DNA of 64,000 nt from Sporosarcina sp. FSL K6-3457 (GTDB lineage: Bacteria > Bacillota > Bacilli > Bacillales_A > Planococcaceae), in the NCBI RefSeq assembly GCF_038007285.1, contig NZ_JBBOWX010000001.1, positions 4,171,501 through 4,235,500 of the forward strand, in the 5' to 3' direction. Of the stretch, positions 8,255 through 16,183 are shown in pieces. A program made the translations under genes and the position numbers. Positions within the stretch are counted from its first letter, which is position 1. The number at the start of each line of letters is the position of its first letter. A model generated the notes under the pieces. That model saw nothing but the letters and a program-made list of their open reading frames with translations, was not told the DNA's origin and did not search any database.

Positions 8255-8725
8255 TTATTTCTTTTTAAAGTCTTTTATGTTCCAAAGCTCTTCAGCTGTC
8301 TCTTCTGTTCGTTCACCTGATTGAAACTGTGCAATATGTTCATCATACGTATCAATTTTATATTGCAGTAAATCACGAACTTCATTCATCTCTTTTAGCT
8401 TCTCGTCAATTTCTTGCAATTGATCATGTAATATTTTCTTTTGACCTTTTTTCACATCACTGTCCTTATGCATTTGTGCAAGTGTGGCAAATTTAATAAG
8501 AGATTCCACAGATAAGCCCGCACGACGTAAGCTCTTCGCTAAAAAAATCCAATTCAAATCTCCCTTTGTGTAGTTTCGATATCCATTTTTATCTCGACCA
8601 ACCGGTGGAATAACACCGACTCGCTCATAATAACGTAGGGTATCAATTGATAGATCAAACATTTCAACGACTTCTTTACTTTTCAAATCTTTAACATTCC
8701 CTTCTATGATGATTCGTACTCGCAT
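8255..8725 (-). CDS. MerR-family regulator
   Basis: MerR protein of about 156 residues from the ATG at 8725. A TTG at 8737 is also open and no ribosome site is strong, so the start is uncertain. The winged helix holds IDTLRYYERVGVIPPVGRDKNGYRNY. A long charged coiled coil (HDQLQEIDEKLKEMNEVRDLLQYKID) follows, then a lysine-rich tail. No cysteine is present. It lies directly upstream of the aldo-keto reductase at 7319-8170, with a MerR dyad between them, so it probably activates that gene. It is a paralogue-like partner of the regulator at 5842, sharing the IPPV-R-KNG signature. Confidence 0.88.
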   Translation of the reverse strand: MRVRIIIEGNVKDLKSKEVVEMFDLSIDTLRYYERVGVIPPVGRDKNGYRNYTKGDLNWIFLAKSLRRAGLSVESLIKFATLAQMHKDSDVKKGQKKILHDQLQEIDEKLKEMNEVRDLLQYKIDTYDEHIAQFQSGERTEETAEELWNIKDFKKK

Positions 8726-8889
8726 TCTATTCACCAAACTTGCCCACTACTTTATCATAGATTCCTAAAGTACTTGCACAAATAATATAACTCACACTAT
8801 CTTCTTTTATCACATTGACAATATTTAAAGTGGCAGCAGGACGATTTTTATCATTTCCACAGTACGAGATTGTATAATTTGCCAAGCAA

Positions 8890-8920
8890 CAAAAAAACGC
8901 TTGAATAAATTCTCAAGCGC
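8890..8920 (-). terminator. Terminator after the Rpn-type gene
   Basis: On the minus strand the stem CGCTTGA/TCAAGCG is followed by TTTTTTTG. It lies 76 bp beyond the stop at 8996. Confidence 0.75.
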
Positions 8921-8995
8921 CTTTAATCCATAGCTGTCTTTTCAACTTCCAGATTACCTATTATAGTTTCGCAATATCATAACTACCTGAGCCCT

Positions 8996-9910
8996 TTACT
9001 GCAGCATTTTTCTTAGTTTTTCAATCTCATCTTCTCCCAGATGTGTCACCTTGGTAATAAAGTCGATGGACGCTCCTTCTTTTAGCATCTCAACAACGAC
9101 TTGTTTTAAACCTTGTTTTATTCCTTGTTCTATCCCCTTCTCCAACTCCAAATCAAACGCATTCATAATTGTCGGGGAAGCATTTTCTTTATTGTACAAC
9201 TCCATTAGCTCCGTCTCCTTTCTAATCATTGGTCGAATTTCTTCCGATAATCGTTTTGTATACACTTCTGGTAAGTGTAACAAGTAATCAATGAAATGAA
9301 AAACGGCTTGAACTGCGGTGCGCGGGTAACTTTCAGTACGGATAAGTTCACACATTAGCTTTCTTTTGAACAAATAACGTTGATGATCTTCGTCTTTTGT
9401 TTGATGCAATGCTTTTGCCGCTAAGACGATTTTACTAAAAATATTATCGGATTGTTCCAATTCCTTATCCAGATAAGCATCTGTTCGATAATTTCTATAT
9501 GAATAATGTAGCTGTGTGCCAAAATAATCGTACTCAAAAAGTTCGGGTATAGCGCTTCGATTAGGGGCTGTATGAACAGCAATGGCTACAATTTTCTCTT
9601 GGTGGCGATCATAGATTCGATAAAAGTATTGAAACATTCGTTCAGGAAAATCTGTTTCATTTTTACTTTGCACTTCAATATGAATAAGAATCCATTGCTC
9701 TTTTCCATTTCTCAGGCGAACTTTTGCCAATTGGTCGGCAAAACGCCTGCCTTTTTTCTGATCCACAACTTCTTGAAACAATTCCTTGTCAAGAAAATCT
9801 GGCTCCACACTAAAATCAACCTGCGCATGTAATTCTGGTACAAAAAATAGTAAAAAGTCTTCAAATAGGTCCCCAATAACTTTTTTCCACAGACCATCCT
9901 GGTCCGCCAT
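8996..9910 (-). CDS. Rpn-family recombination-promoting nuclease / putative transposase (YhgA-like)
   Basis: Protein of 304 residues of the PD-(D/E)XK 'Rpn/YhgA-like' family. The nuclease core lies at about 10-125: ELFQEVVDQKKGRRFADQLAKV followed by QWILIHIEVQSKNE, which carries the E-x-Q motif. The C-terminus has the family's repetitive LEKGIEQGIKQGLKQ segment and ends in a small helical tail. E. coli Rpn proteins show Ca/Mg-dependent DNase activity and promote RecA-independent recombination. These genes usually exist as several scattered, fast-evolving copies and are not themselves transposons. GAGGAAG lies upstream. It stands alone between terminators, with no visible partner. Confidence 0.88.
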   Translation of the reverse strand: MADQDGLWKKVIGDLFEDFLLFFVPELHAQVDFSVEPDFLDKELFQEVVDQKKGRRFADQLAKVRLRNGKEQWILIHIEVQSKNETDFPERMFQYFYRIYDRHQEKIVAIAVHTAPNRSAIPELFEYDYFGTQLHYSYRNYRTDAYLDKELEQSDNIFSKIVLAAKALHQTKDEDHQRYLFKRKLMCELIRTESYPRTAVQAVFHFIDYLLHLPEVYTKRLSEEIRPMIRKETELMELYNKENASPTIMNAFDLELEKGIEQGIKQGLKQVVVEMLKEGASIDFITKVTHLGEDEIEKLRKMLQ

Positions 9911-10015
9911 ATTGCGTTACTTCCTCTTTTACCCATGCAACAACCATTTCACAAAACACCTCCAATAATTGATTTCAGATTATTTAATCAATTATAACAT
10001 GGAGCGAACACACGT

Positions 10016-10441
10016 TCAATCCTTATTATGAATAAGTGTCTGTATATTTCCCCAAGTTTCCCTATTACTATCCCAATACAAACTGCCTAAAACACTTTTG
10101 GGTGAAACCCATTTATATTCATCATGTTCCCCTGAAATAATTATCTCACTATCATTGATTATTCCTAAAAACAGATTCTTTTTTATATTTAAAGTCGGTA
10201 GATTCACATGAATTATTTCTTTCCAACCTATTAAATTTTGCTCATTTATAATCAAACCAGTTTCTTCAGCCACTTCCCTAACACAAGCTTCTAGCGGAGA
10301 TTCTTTTTCCTCAATGCCGCCTGTTATAGGTTGCCAAAATGATACACTTGAGTCTTTTGAAATAGGTACATGCAACAACAAAATTTTCCGGGTTACTTGA
10401 TTAAAAATCCAACACTCTATACTTTCTTTCACTTTAGTCAT
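10016..10441 (-). CDS. Nudix hydrolase
   Basis: Nucleoside-diphosphate-X hydrolase of 141 residues. The Nudix box is complete: GGIEEKESPLEACVREVAEETGL (about 41-63), with the REVAEE metal-binding core. It opens with KESIECWIFNQVTRKILLL, like the MutT/dNTP pyrophosphohydrolase (NudB-like) subgroup that includes dihydroneopterin triphosphate pyrophosphatases. The substrate cannot be named from sequence. It follows the methyltransferase gene by 25 bp on the same strand, and the two may be co-transcribed. The ribosome site is weak (GGA/GAGG). Confidence 0.9.
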   Translation of the reverse strand: MTKVKESIECWIFNQVTRKILLLHVPISKDSSVSFWQPITGGIEEKESPLEACVREVAEETGLIINEQNLIGWKEIIHVNLPTLNIKKNLFLGIINDSEIIISGEHDEYKWVSPKSVLGSLYWDSNRETWGNIQTLIHNKD

Positions 10442-10466
10442 AATTCCTCAATCCTTAAGTCCATTC

Positions 10467-11213
10467 TCAACATTTTTTACATTTTATAATTAATGTTGTC
10501 GGCATCATCTTCGCTTTTTCATAGGAATACCAGCTATTCGTATGCTTTTCCTTGTCTTCCTCCGACAAAGAAACTTCCTCGATAACCTTCTCAATTTGGA
10601 ATCCACATTCTATTAATGTATTGATATATGTACTCACTTTGTATTGTTGCATGATGACAGGTTCATGCCAGGCTTCATGGTAATAGGAACCTTCTTCATG
10701 ATAGGATTTATGGAAACGAAGCTCCCTCTCTGCAAGCTCGGCCCGGCTGAATAACGGATGCTCCCAACTGAACACGAAAATGCCGCCTGGTTTTAAATAT
10801 TGATGGATATTTTCAATCGTTTGACGTAAATCGGTCGTCCAGCCTAACGCATAAATCGAGTAAACAATATCAAAGTACCCCTTGGGCAAACCCGGATTTT
10901 TCTCCATTGGGGATTCAAATAAATGGATAGGAGATTTACACGAATTCAACAGCTCCCTTGCCGTTTCAATCTGCGTCTGCGAAAGATCCACTCCCCAAAG
11001 TTCTCCAGCACTCCGTTGGTCCATGTATTGCAAGGAATGGCCGCTCCCACAACCGATATCCAACACTTTGGCGCCCTCCACGTTGCCCAATAAATTCAAC
11101 TCTTCTTCCCGAGGAGCAAGCGGTCCATACTCCGGAAGAGGATTGCGTCCGAAAAATCGAGGCGCGACCTCATCCCAACTTTTTTTGTTAAGTACTAATG
11201 CATCAATACTCAT
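10467..11213 (-). CDS. Class I SAM-dependent methyltransferase
   Basis: Methyltransferase of 248 residues. The start at 11213 (MSIDALVLNKKSWDE) follows GGAGG at good spacing; the longer reading has no ribosome site. Motif I VLDIGCGSGHSLQYM (about 50-65) binds SAM, the acidic strand ends in GVDLSQTQIE, and motif post-III LKPGGIFVFSWEHPLF is clear. The 'NKKSWDEVAPRFFGRNPLPEYGPLAP' opening is typical of a common Bacillales family of unknown target. It is probably a small-molecule methylase. Situated upstream of the Nudix gene on the same strand. Confidence 0.9.
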   Translation of the reverse strand: MSIDALVLNKKSWDEVAPRFFGRNPLPEYGPLAPREEELNLLGNVEGAKVLDIGCGSGHSLQYMDQRSAGELWGVDLSQTQIETARELLNSCKSPIHLFESPMEKNPGLPKGYFDIVYSIYALGWTTDLRQTIENIHQYLKPGGIFVFSWEHPLFSRAELAERELRFHKSYHEEGSYYHEAWHEPVIMQQYKVSTYINTLIECGFQIEKVIEEVSLSEEDKEKHTNSWYSYEKAKMMPTTLIIKCKKC

Positions 11214-11320
11214 GTCTAAAACCTCCAAGACTCTTATAAGGATATACATTCGACAAACAGTAGATCGCTTCCTTTTAATTCACCTAAAATCTTCGAAACG
11301 AGTTGATCACTGTTTACTAC

Positions 11321-11414
11321 ATATGTTGAAGTTATGATTTTCACTTCCTATCCAGCGAATGCGCCTTACTGGGATAGCCGAAGCATCGTTAGTAGGCTTC
11401 TTAATTTCAACATA
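11321..11414. repeat. Dispersed structured repeat, family B (copy 1)
   Basis: A 94 bp unit bounded by a perfect 10 bp inverted repeat ATATGTTGAA / TTCAACATAT. Inside is CAGCGAATGCGCCTTACTGG followed by GATAGCCGAAGC. The same core recurs at 63871-63902 within an element that has the same kind of ends, and in part at 49522-49556. Confidence 0.7.
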
Positions 11415-11481
11415 TCTATTTGAATCTTTATAAAGTCTTTATACTTTTACTTTATTCTCTTCATATGGAGGGATGTAGACG

Positions 11482-12195
11482 ATGAAAAACATGTTAGATT
11501 TACAAGCCGTTTCGAAAAAAGTGAGAGGGAAGTATTTAGTTCACGATGTTTCTATTCAAATAGAGAAAGGTACGATTTGCGGATTACTGGGCCCTAACGG
11601 AGCGGGAAAAACCACGATTATTCGTATGCTGACTGGACTCATTCGACCAACGTCTGGGGATATTTTCATCAATGAACAAAGTGTCGTTAAAAATCGAGCA
11701 TCCGCTTTAAAGAATGTCGGGGCGATTGTTGAGTCACCAATCTTTTTTCCTTATATGACAGGGAGAGAGAATTTAAAAAATTTAGTGAGACTACATGACA
11801 CTATTCCAAAAATTGCTGAAGATGCGAAAGTAGTAGAGGTTTTACAAATTGTTGGACTTGAAGACCGTGCAGATGAAAAAGTCAAAACCTATTCATTAGG
11901 AATGAAGCAGCGACTAGGGATTGCCCAAGCATTATTAGGAGATCCTGCACTGCTTATTCTAGATGAACCTGCAAACGGTCTTGACCCGATGGGAATGCGG
12001 GAATTACGCGAACTAATTCTTACGTTAAAGAACAAATACGATAAGACCATTCTATTATCCAGCCATCTTCTCGATGAAATGCAAAAAATGTGTAATCAAA
12101 TTGTTATGATTCGGGAAGGTAAATTAGTGTGGTCAGGGGAATTGGACAATCAGCAAAATCTTGAAGAAGTATTTATCGAGTTGATGTCAACATGA
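11482..12195 (+). CDS. ABC transporter ATP-binding protein (LanF/BcrA/CprA-like)
   Basis: ATPase of 237 residues, first gene of a five-gene operon. Walker A GPNGAGKTT, Q-loop region VGAIVESPIFF, signature YSLGMKQRLGIAQALL, Walker B LLILDEPANGLDP, H-loop SSH. The sequence style (VESPIFFPYMTGRENL) is that of BcrA and LanF proteins, which power export or removal of lantibiotics and bacitracin from the membrane. GGAGGG precedes the start. The upstream region has direct CTTTATA repeats at about 11.43 kb, which could be the site for the operon's own OmpR-type regulator. It overlaps the next gene by 4 bp. Confidence 0.93.
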   Translation: MKNMLDLQAVSKKVRGKYLVHDVSIQIEKGTICGLLGPNGAGKTTIIRMLTGLIRPTSGDIFINEQSVVKNRASALKNVGAIVESPIFFPYMTGRENLKNLVRLHDTIPKIAEDAKVVEVLQIVGLEDRADEKVKTYSLGMKQRLGIAQALLGDPALLILDEPANGLDPMGMRELRELILTLKNKYDKTILLSSHLLDEMQKMCNQIVMIREGKLVWSGELDNQQNLEEVFIELMST

Positions 12196-13022
12196 ACAAG
12201 CTAATCGCGAGTGAATGGGAACGATTATGGAAACGAAAAGCCATATGGCTACTGTTTGCGGCTATTCCAGCCATGGTTTATGCAGCGGCAAAATATTGTT
12301 TACATCAAAATACCACTGTCACGCTTGATTTCCCTCAATATACCGTCATGGGGAATTTCCCGGTACTCGGACTTGCAGAGATGTTAATGACAGCCTTTAA
12401 TCTTGTCGTACTCGTTATTACTACGATGGTCGTTACAGATGAATATCGATCAGGACAATTGCGAATGGTACTGATTCGAACTCATTCTTTTCGACAAATC
12501 ATCTTCGCAAAATTTTTCGTAGTAATGAGTTTTATTTTTCTATATCTATTGGCCTACTTTATTATTTGCTATGGCGTGGGATCTATGATGTTTTCAAGCT
12601 CTGAGACATACCCACAATTTTATCATCAAAGTGATACGACCGTAGTGGAGGGGTTCATTTATAATCTGAAGTTTTACGGCTTAGCGTTTCTGACATTAGT
12701 AGCAATGAGCAGTGTACTGTTTTTCATCGCAATCATCAGCCATACGACAACGACAACACTTGGAATTGGCATTGGATTTTTATTCATCAGTATTGCCTAT
12801 CCAACTGTCATCGGGCTATTTGGACAATTAGTGCCTAATGAGATTTTACTGAAACTATATTTCACCTCACTTCCGATGGTGCAATGGCAAGGCTTGACGT
12901 TCATGCTAGCGGAATCATCTAGTTTACTGGGTTGGATACTACTCGTGCTAGGTTGTTATATTGTCCTGTTTCAATCATTAATGATTTTAAGTACAAGAAG
13001 AAAAAACGATACTTTTATATAA
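12192..13022 (+). CDS. ABC-2 type permease (LanE/CprB-like)
   Basis: Membrane permease of 276 residues with about six hydrophobic spans. The cytoplasmic motif VVTDEYRSGQLRMVLIRTHS after TM2 is shared with the second permease (FNGEYHSGALRLFLIRP), the hallmark of paired LanE/LanG-type subunits. Its start overlaps the ATPase stop (ATGA). Together with the ATPase and second permease it should form a heteromeric exporter that protects the cell membrane from antimicrobial peptides. No biosynthetic lantibiotic gene is nearby, so this looks like resistance, not producer immunity. Confidence 0.9.
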   Translation: MNKLIASEWERLWKRKAIWLLFAAIPAMVYAAAKYCLHQNTTVTLDFPQYTVMGNFPVLGLAEMLMTAFNLVVLVITTMVVTDEYRSGQLRMVLIRTHSFRQIIFAKFFVVMSFIFLYLLAYFIICYGVGSMMFSSSETYPQFYHQSDTTVVEGFIYNLKFYGLAFLTLVAMSSVLFFIAIISHTTTTTLGIGIGFLFISIAYPTVIGLFGQLVPNEILLKLYFTSLPMVQWQGLTFMLAESSSLLGWILLVLGCYIVLFQSLMILSTRRKNDTFI

Positions 13023-13036
13023 GGAGCCTATATCAA

Positions 13037-13807
13037 ATGAAGAGCCTTCTATTGAGTGAATACGAACGAACATTTAAGCGTAAAAAAACGAGCATTGGAA
13101 TAGGTATTTATTTCTTTATGATAGTACTACAATGTCTCTTTATCTATTTAGTCGGCGGGGTTAGTTTTTATGATGCAGATCATTCTGTCCAGTTAAATTC
13201 AATCAACACTGCTCCGTTTTTTCTAAGAGAACTAGGACTGCTTATCAACTTTATTTTAATCCCAATGTTTGTTGTTGATAGCTTTAATGGTGAATATCAT
13301 TCGGGAGCCCTGCGTCTCTTCTTAATACGGCCACAAAAAAGAGTGAAGCTGTTTCTAGCAAAATGGCTTGTGCAAGCAAGTCTTTTTTTAGCACTTACGT
13401 TTCTTACATGGCTAATCGCTACTATTTTCGGTCAAATTATGATGCCTCATGTGAATGAAACGACCTTTTTGAACACTGAATCGTTGAATTTATTCGAAGG
13501 ACTGCTTTACACGCTTAAGTTTTATGGAATGACATATGTTGTTTTCTTATGTGTAATTGGCATAAGCGCCTTTATGAGTATTGTGATGCCAAACCCAATT
13601 ATGGCGTATATGGGTACAGTTGCTTGCCTAATAGGTGGGATATATATTTCTGATCAATTTATCTACTTTATAATTATTTCAGATTCTATTTTCAACGTTC
13701 TAGGAAACTCTGGCCAATATGGTTTCTATGTTAGCTTACTTTTCTTATTCGTAATAAGCCATATAATGAATGTAGGAATATGGACTCGAAAACAGTGGAT
13801 GGGGTGA
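13037..13807 (+). CDS. ABC-2 type permease (LanG/CprC-like)
   Basis: Second permease, 256 residues. The start at 13037 follows AAGGAG; a longer TTG reading overlaps the previous gene and is rejected. Six hydrophobic segments are visible, and the motif DSFNGEYHSGALRLFLIRP matches that of the upstream permease. The C-terminal spans are unusually rich in Ile and Phe. It is followed by the regulator gene after 7 bp. Part of the same five-gene resistance operon. Confidence 0.9.
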   Translation: MKSLLLSEYERTFKRKKTSIGIGIYFFMIVLQCLFIYLVGGVSFYDADHSVQLNSINTAPFFLRELGLLINFILIPMFVVDSFNGEYHSGALRLFLIRPQKRVKLFLAKWLVQASLFLALTFLTWLIATIFGQIMMPHVNETTFLNTESLNLFEGLLYTLKFYGMTYVVFLCVIGISAFMSIVMPNPIMAYMGTVACLIGGIYISDQFIYFIIISDSIFNVLGNSGQYGFYVSLLFLFVISHIMNVGIWTRKQWMG

Positions 13808-13814
13808 GTGATCA

Positions 13815-14495
13815 TTGAACAAGACAATTTTAATTGTCGATGATGAGGAAGATATCGTCGGATTTATGAAAGACTTTCTCGAAGATCAAGGATACCATGT
13901 CATAACTGCATACAATAGTAACCAAGCGCTAGATTCTCTGGTGCATAAGCCCAATCTTGTCATTTTAGATGTCATGATGCCTGGTATGAATGGATTTGAG
14001 CTTTGTGAAATGATGAGAAAAAGTATGACGTGTCCAATCATTTTTTTAAGTGCAAGAGCAAGCGAAGCAGATCGGATAAAAGGGTTATTTGTTGGTGGCG
14101 ACGATTATTTAGTCAAACCCTTTAGCATGAAAGAATTGCATGCGCGTGTCATCGCCCACTTACGACGCGAGCATCGGCAACATGGATTAACGAGAAAACA
14201 TTTATATTTTGGTCATTTAATAATCGATATAGATGGCCGTGAAATTTATTATCAAAATCAAGAAATCTCTTTTACAACTAAGGAATTTGACATCATTGAA
14301 TTTCTTGCCCTTCATCCTGGCCAAGTATTTTCTCGAGAACAGATTTATGAGAAGTTATGGGGATATGAAGCAGAAGGAGATTCTTCAACCATTACGGAAC
14401 ATGTAAAAAAGATTAGGGCTAAGCTGGCAAAATATGAACCGAATCCAACCTATATTTCGACTGTATGGGGAGTGGGATATAAATGGGGAAAGTAG
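13815..14495 (+). CDS. OmpR-family response regulator
   Basis: Response regulator of 226 residues starting at a TTG, with GGGGTGAG as ribosome site overlapping the permease stop. Receiver 1-118: D9/D10, phospho-acceptor Asp52 (VILDVMMPG), Lys in LVKPFSMKEL. Winged-helix DNA-binding domain about 130-226 ending YISTVWGVGYKW. Phospho-dimers of such proteins bind 10-11 bp direct repeats, and CTTTATA repeats precede this operon. It overlaps the kinase gene by 13 bp. In CprRK and LanRK systems this regulator switches on the co-encoded ABC transporter. Confidence 0.93.
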   Translation: MNKTILIVDDEEDIVGFMKDFLEDQGYHVITAYNSNQALDSLVHKPNLVILDVMMPGMNGFELCEMMRKSMTCPIIFLSARASEADRIKGLFVGGDDYLVKPFSMKELHARVIAHLRREHRQHGLTRKHLYFGHLIIDIDGREIYYQNQEISFTTKEFDIIEFLALHPGQVFSREQIYEKLWGYEAEGDSSTITEHVKKIRAKLAKYEPNPTYISTVWGVGYKWGK

Positions 14496-15928
14496 AACAG
14501 CCTATCCGCAAGCAGATTACCTCATCATTTTATCTCATCTTACTATTCAGTGCTGTTGCAACGATCATTACATGGGTAATCATAGCTACGATCTTTCTTT
14601 TACAAATGAATCGGATGAACCCTGCCAATTACTATGAAAAACAAATACCTGGTATTTTGAAATCGATTGAAGAAAATAAGGGAAAGTTTGTGACGGTTGA
14701 TAGAAAAAAAGAGCTAGAAAAGGAAATCCCGTTAGAAGGAATCGACTACCAAGTCGTAGATAAAAACGGCAATATCCTTTTTGGTTCGATTTCCGAGCGC
14801 TATGTGAAAAGCCAAAAAGAGCTATTAAATAGTTTCAATACAAATCTTTATGATAAAAAGAGTATCGTGAAATATTACCCTACATTCAATGAGCAAGGTG
14901 AGCAAATCGGGGCCATTGGTTTTCGCTATAAACTTAGCGTAGCAGCCTCTAACCCGAACTCACAAGGTCTACCTATTGTGACTGGATTCATTTTCCTTGT
15001 GAGTCCGTTTGTTTACTTCTATTTATTTTCCTATTTGGTTGGAAAAAGATTTAGTAAAAAAATCGAGCAACCATTTAAGAACCTGATGGTAGGAGCTAGG
15101 AAAATCCAAAATCATGATCTAGACTTTCAATTGATCGAGTCCAAGAACACTAAGGAATTAAACCAATTGGTAAGAGCCTTTGAGGATATGAGAATGGCTC
15201 TGAAGGACTCGCTATTAAGGCAATGGCAATTGGAAGAGGAACGAAAAGAAATGGTAGCAGCAATTGCCCATGATCTACGAACGCCATTAACGATTATTCA
15301 TGGACATGTAGAAGGATTAATAGATGGAGGAGCAAAGAACCCTGAACGTCTTGATCGCTATTTGCAAACCATTTTCTCAAGTACTCAACGCTCTATTCGT
15401 TTAATCGATCAACTGAATGAAGTATCAGCGATTGGCCGCCAAAATTTTATCATGGAACCACAAGTTGTTGATATCGCTGAGTTCATTGAACATAAAACAG
15501 AAGAGTATACCATGCTTTGTGCAAAGAAAAACATTTCTTTAAAAAGCACTTTTACTTTGGCAGATGAGGTAGGAATAGAAATAAGTATAGATCCTTATCG
15601 AGTTTCTCAAGTGTTGGATAATATTATGACAAATAGTATTCGCTATTGTCCAAACAATGGCGTAATTGAGTGGACAATCACAAAAGAACACAACAAAATC
15701 TGTTTCGAAATAATGGATAATGGTCCAGGTTTTCATCAGGAGGAGACCGAAAATGTTTTTACAAGGTTTTATCGAGGGGATACCTCGAGGTCAGGCGAAG
15801 ATTCTAACTTTGGGTTGGGTTTGTATATCGCACAAATGATCGTTAAAAGGCATCATGGCTGCATTACCGTCCAGAATCGTGCCCAAGGTGGAGCTTATAC
15901 GAAGGTTGTCATTAAAGATTTGGCGTAA
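14483..15928 (+). CDS. Sensor histidine kinase with HAMP domain
   Basis: Kinase of 481 residues. TM1 about 17-41, an extracytoplasmic loop of about 120 residues (42-162), TM2 about 164-186, HAMP to about 240, HisKA with His263 (AIAHDLRTPLT), and HATPase_c with N-box NSIRYC, DNGPGF and GLGLYIA. The large outer loop suggests direct sensing of a ligand, unlike the short-loop BceS kinases. It partners the OmpR regulator it overlaps. Likely role: detect membrane-active peptides and raise expression of the transporter encoded by the same operon. Confidence 0.93.
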   Translation: MGKVEQPIRKQITSSFYLILLFSAVATIITWVIIATIFLLQMNRMNPANYYEKQIPGILKSIEENKGKFVTVDRKKELEKEIPLEGIDYQVVDKNGNILFGSISERYVKSQKELLNSFNTNLYDKKSIVKYYPTFNEQGEQIGAIGFRYKLSVAASNPNSQGLPIVTGFIFLVSPFVYFYLFSYLVGKRFSKKIEQPFKNLMVGARKIQNHDLDFQLIESKNTKELNQLVRAFEDMRMALKDSLLRQWQLEEERKEMVAAIAHDLRTPLTIIHGHVEGLIDGGAKNPERLDRYLQTIFSSTQRSIRLIDQLNEVSAIGRQNFIMEPQVVDIAEFIEHKTEEYTMLCAKKNISLKSTFTLADEVGIEISIDPYRVSQVLDNIMTNSIRYCPNNGVIEWTITKEHNKICFEIMDNGPGFHQEETENVFTRFYRGDTSRSGEDSNFGLGLYIAQMIVKRHHGCITVQNRAQGGAYTKVVIKDLA

Positions 15929-16183
15929 TCATGGTGTAAGTCTGCTCAATCAGCTGCATATGGTTGTTTTGTTAAGCAGGGTAGCACAGACTTTGGTTTT
16001 AGCCATCTCTGTCACTCTTGCTAATTCCGACAACCTGGTACAGCACTAAAGAAAATAGCCCTCAGACCTAGCAATCAGGTTGAGCGGCTTTTTCTAATAG
16101 GAGTTTTATATCAAATATTGAATTCACTTCTTTACATAGCTAGGTACGATTTTAAAAACTTATACGCTTTACCGGTCATCAGA
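15929..16183. other. Intergenic stretch after the resistance operon
   Basis: A frame continuing past the kinase gene contains NQLHMVVLLSRVAQTLVLA and stops at 16049. It has no start of its own and no family I recognise, so it may be a gene relic. A terminator follows at 16057-16095. Nothing else is evident. Confidence 0.35.
16057..16095 (+). terminator. Terminator after the peptide-resistance operon
   Basis: Nested stems AGCC/GGCT, CTCA/TGAG and ACCT/AGGT around AGCAATC, followed by TTTTTC on the plus strand. Confidence 0.6.

Noticed and set aside
8996-9910. Calling the Rpn/YhgA-like gene an insertion sequence
   Set aside because: There are no inverted ends or target duplications; the family is a nuclease, historically mislabelled as transposase.
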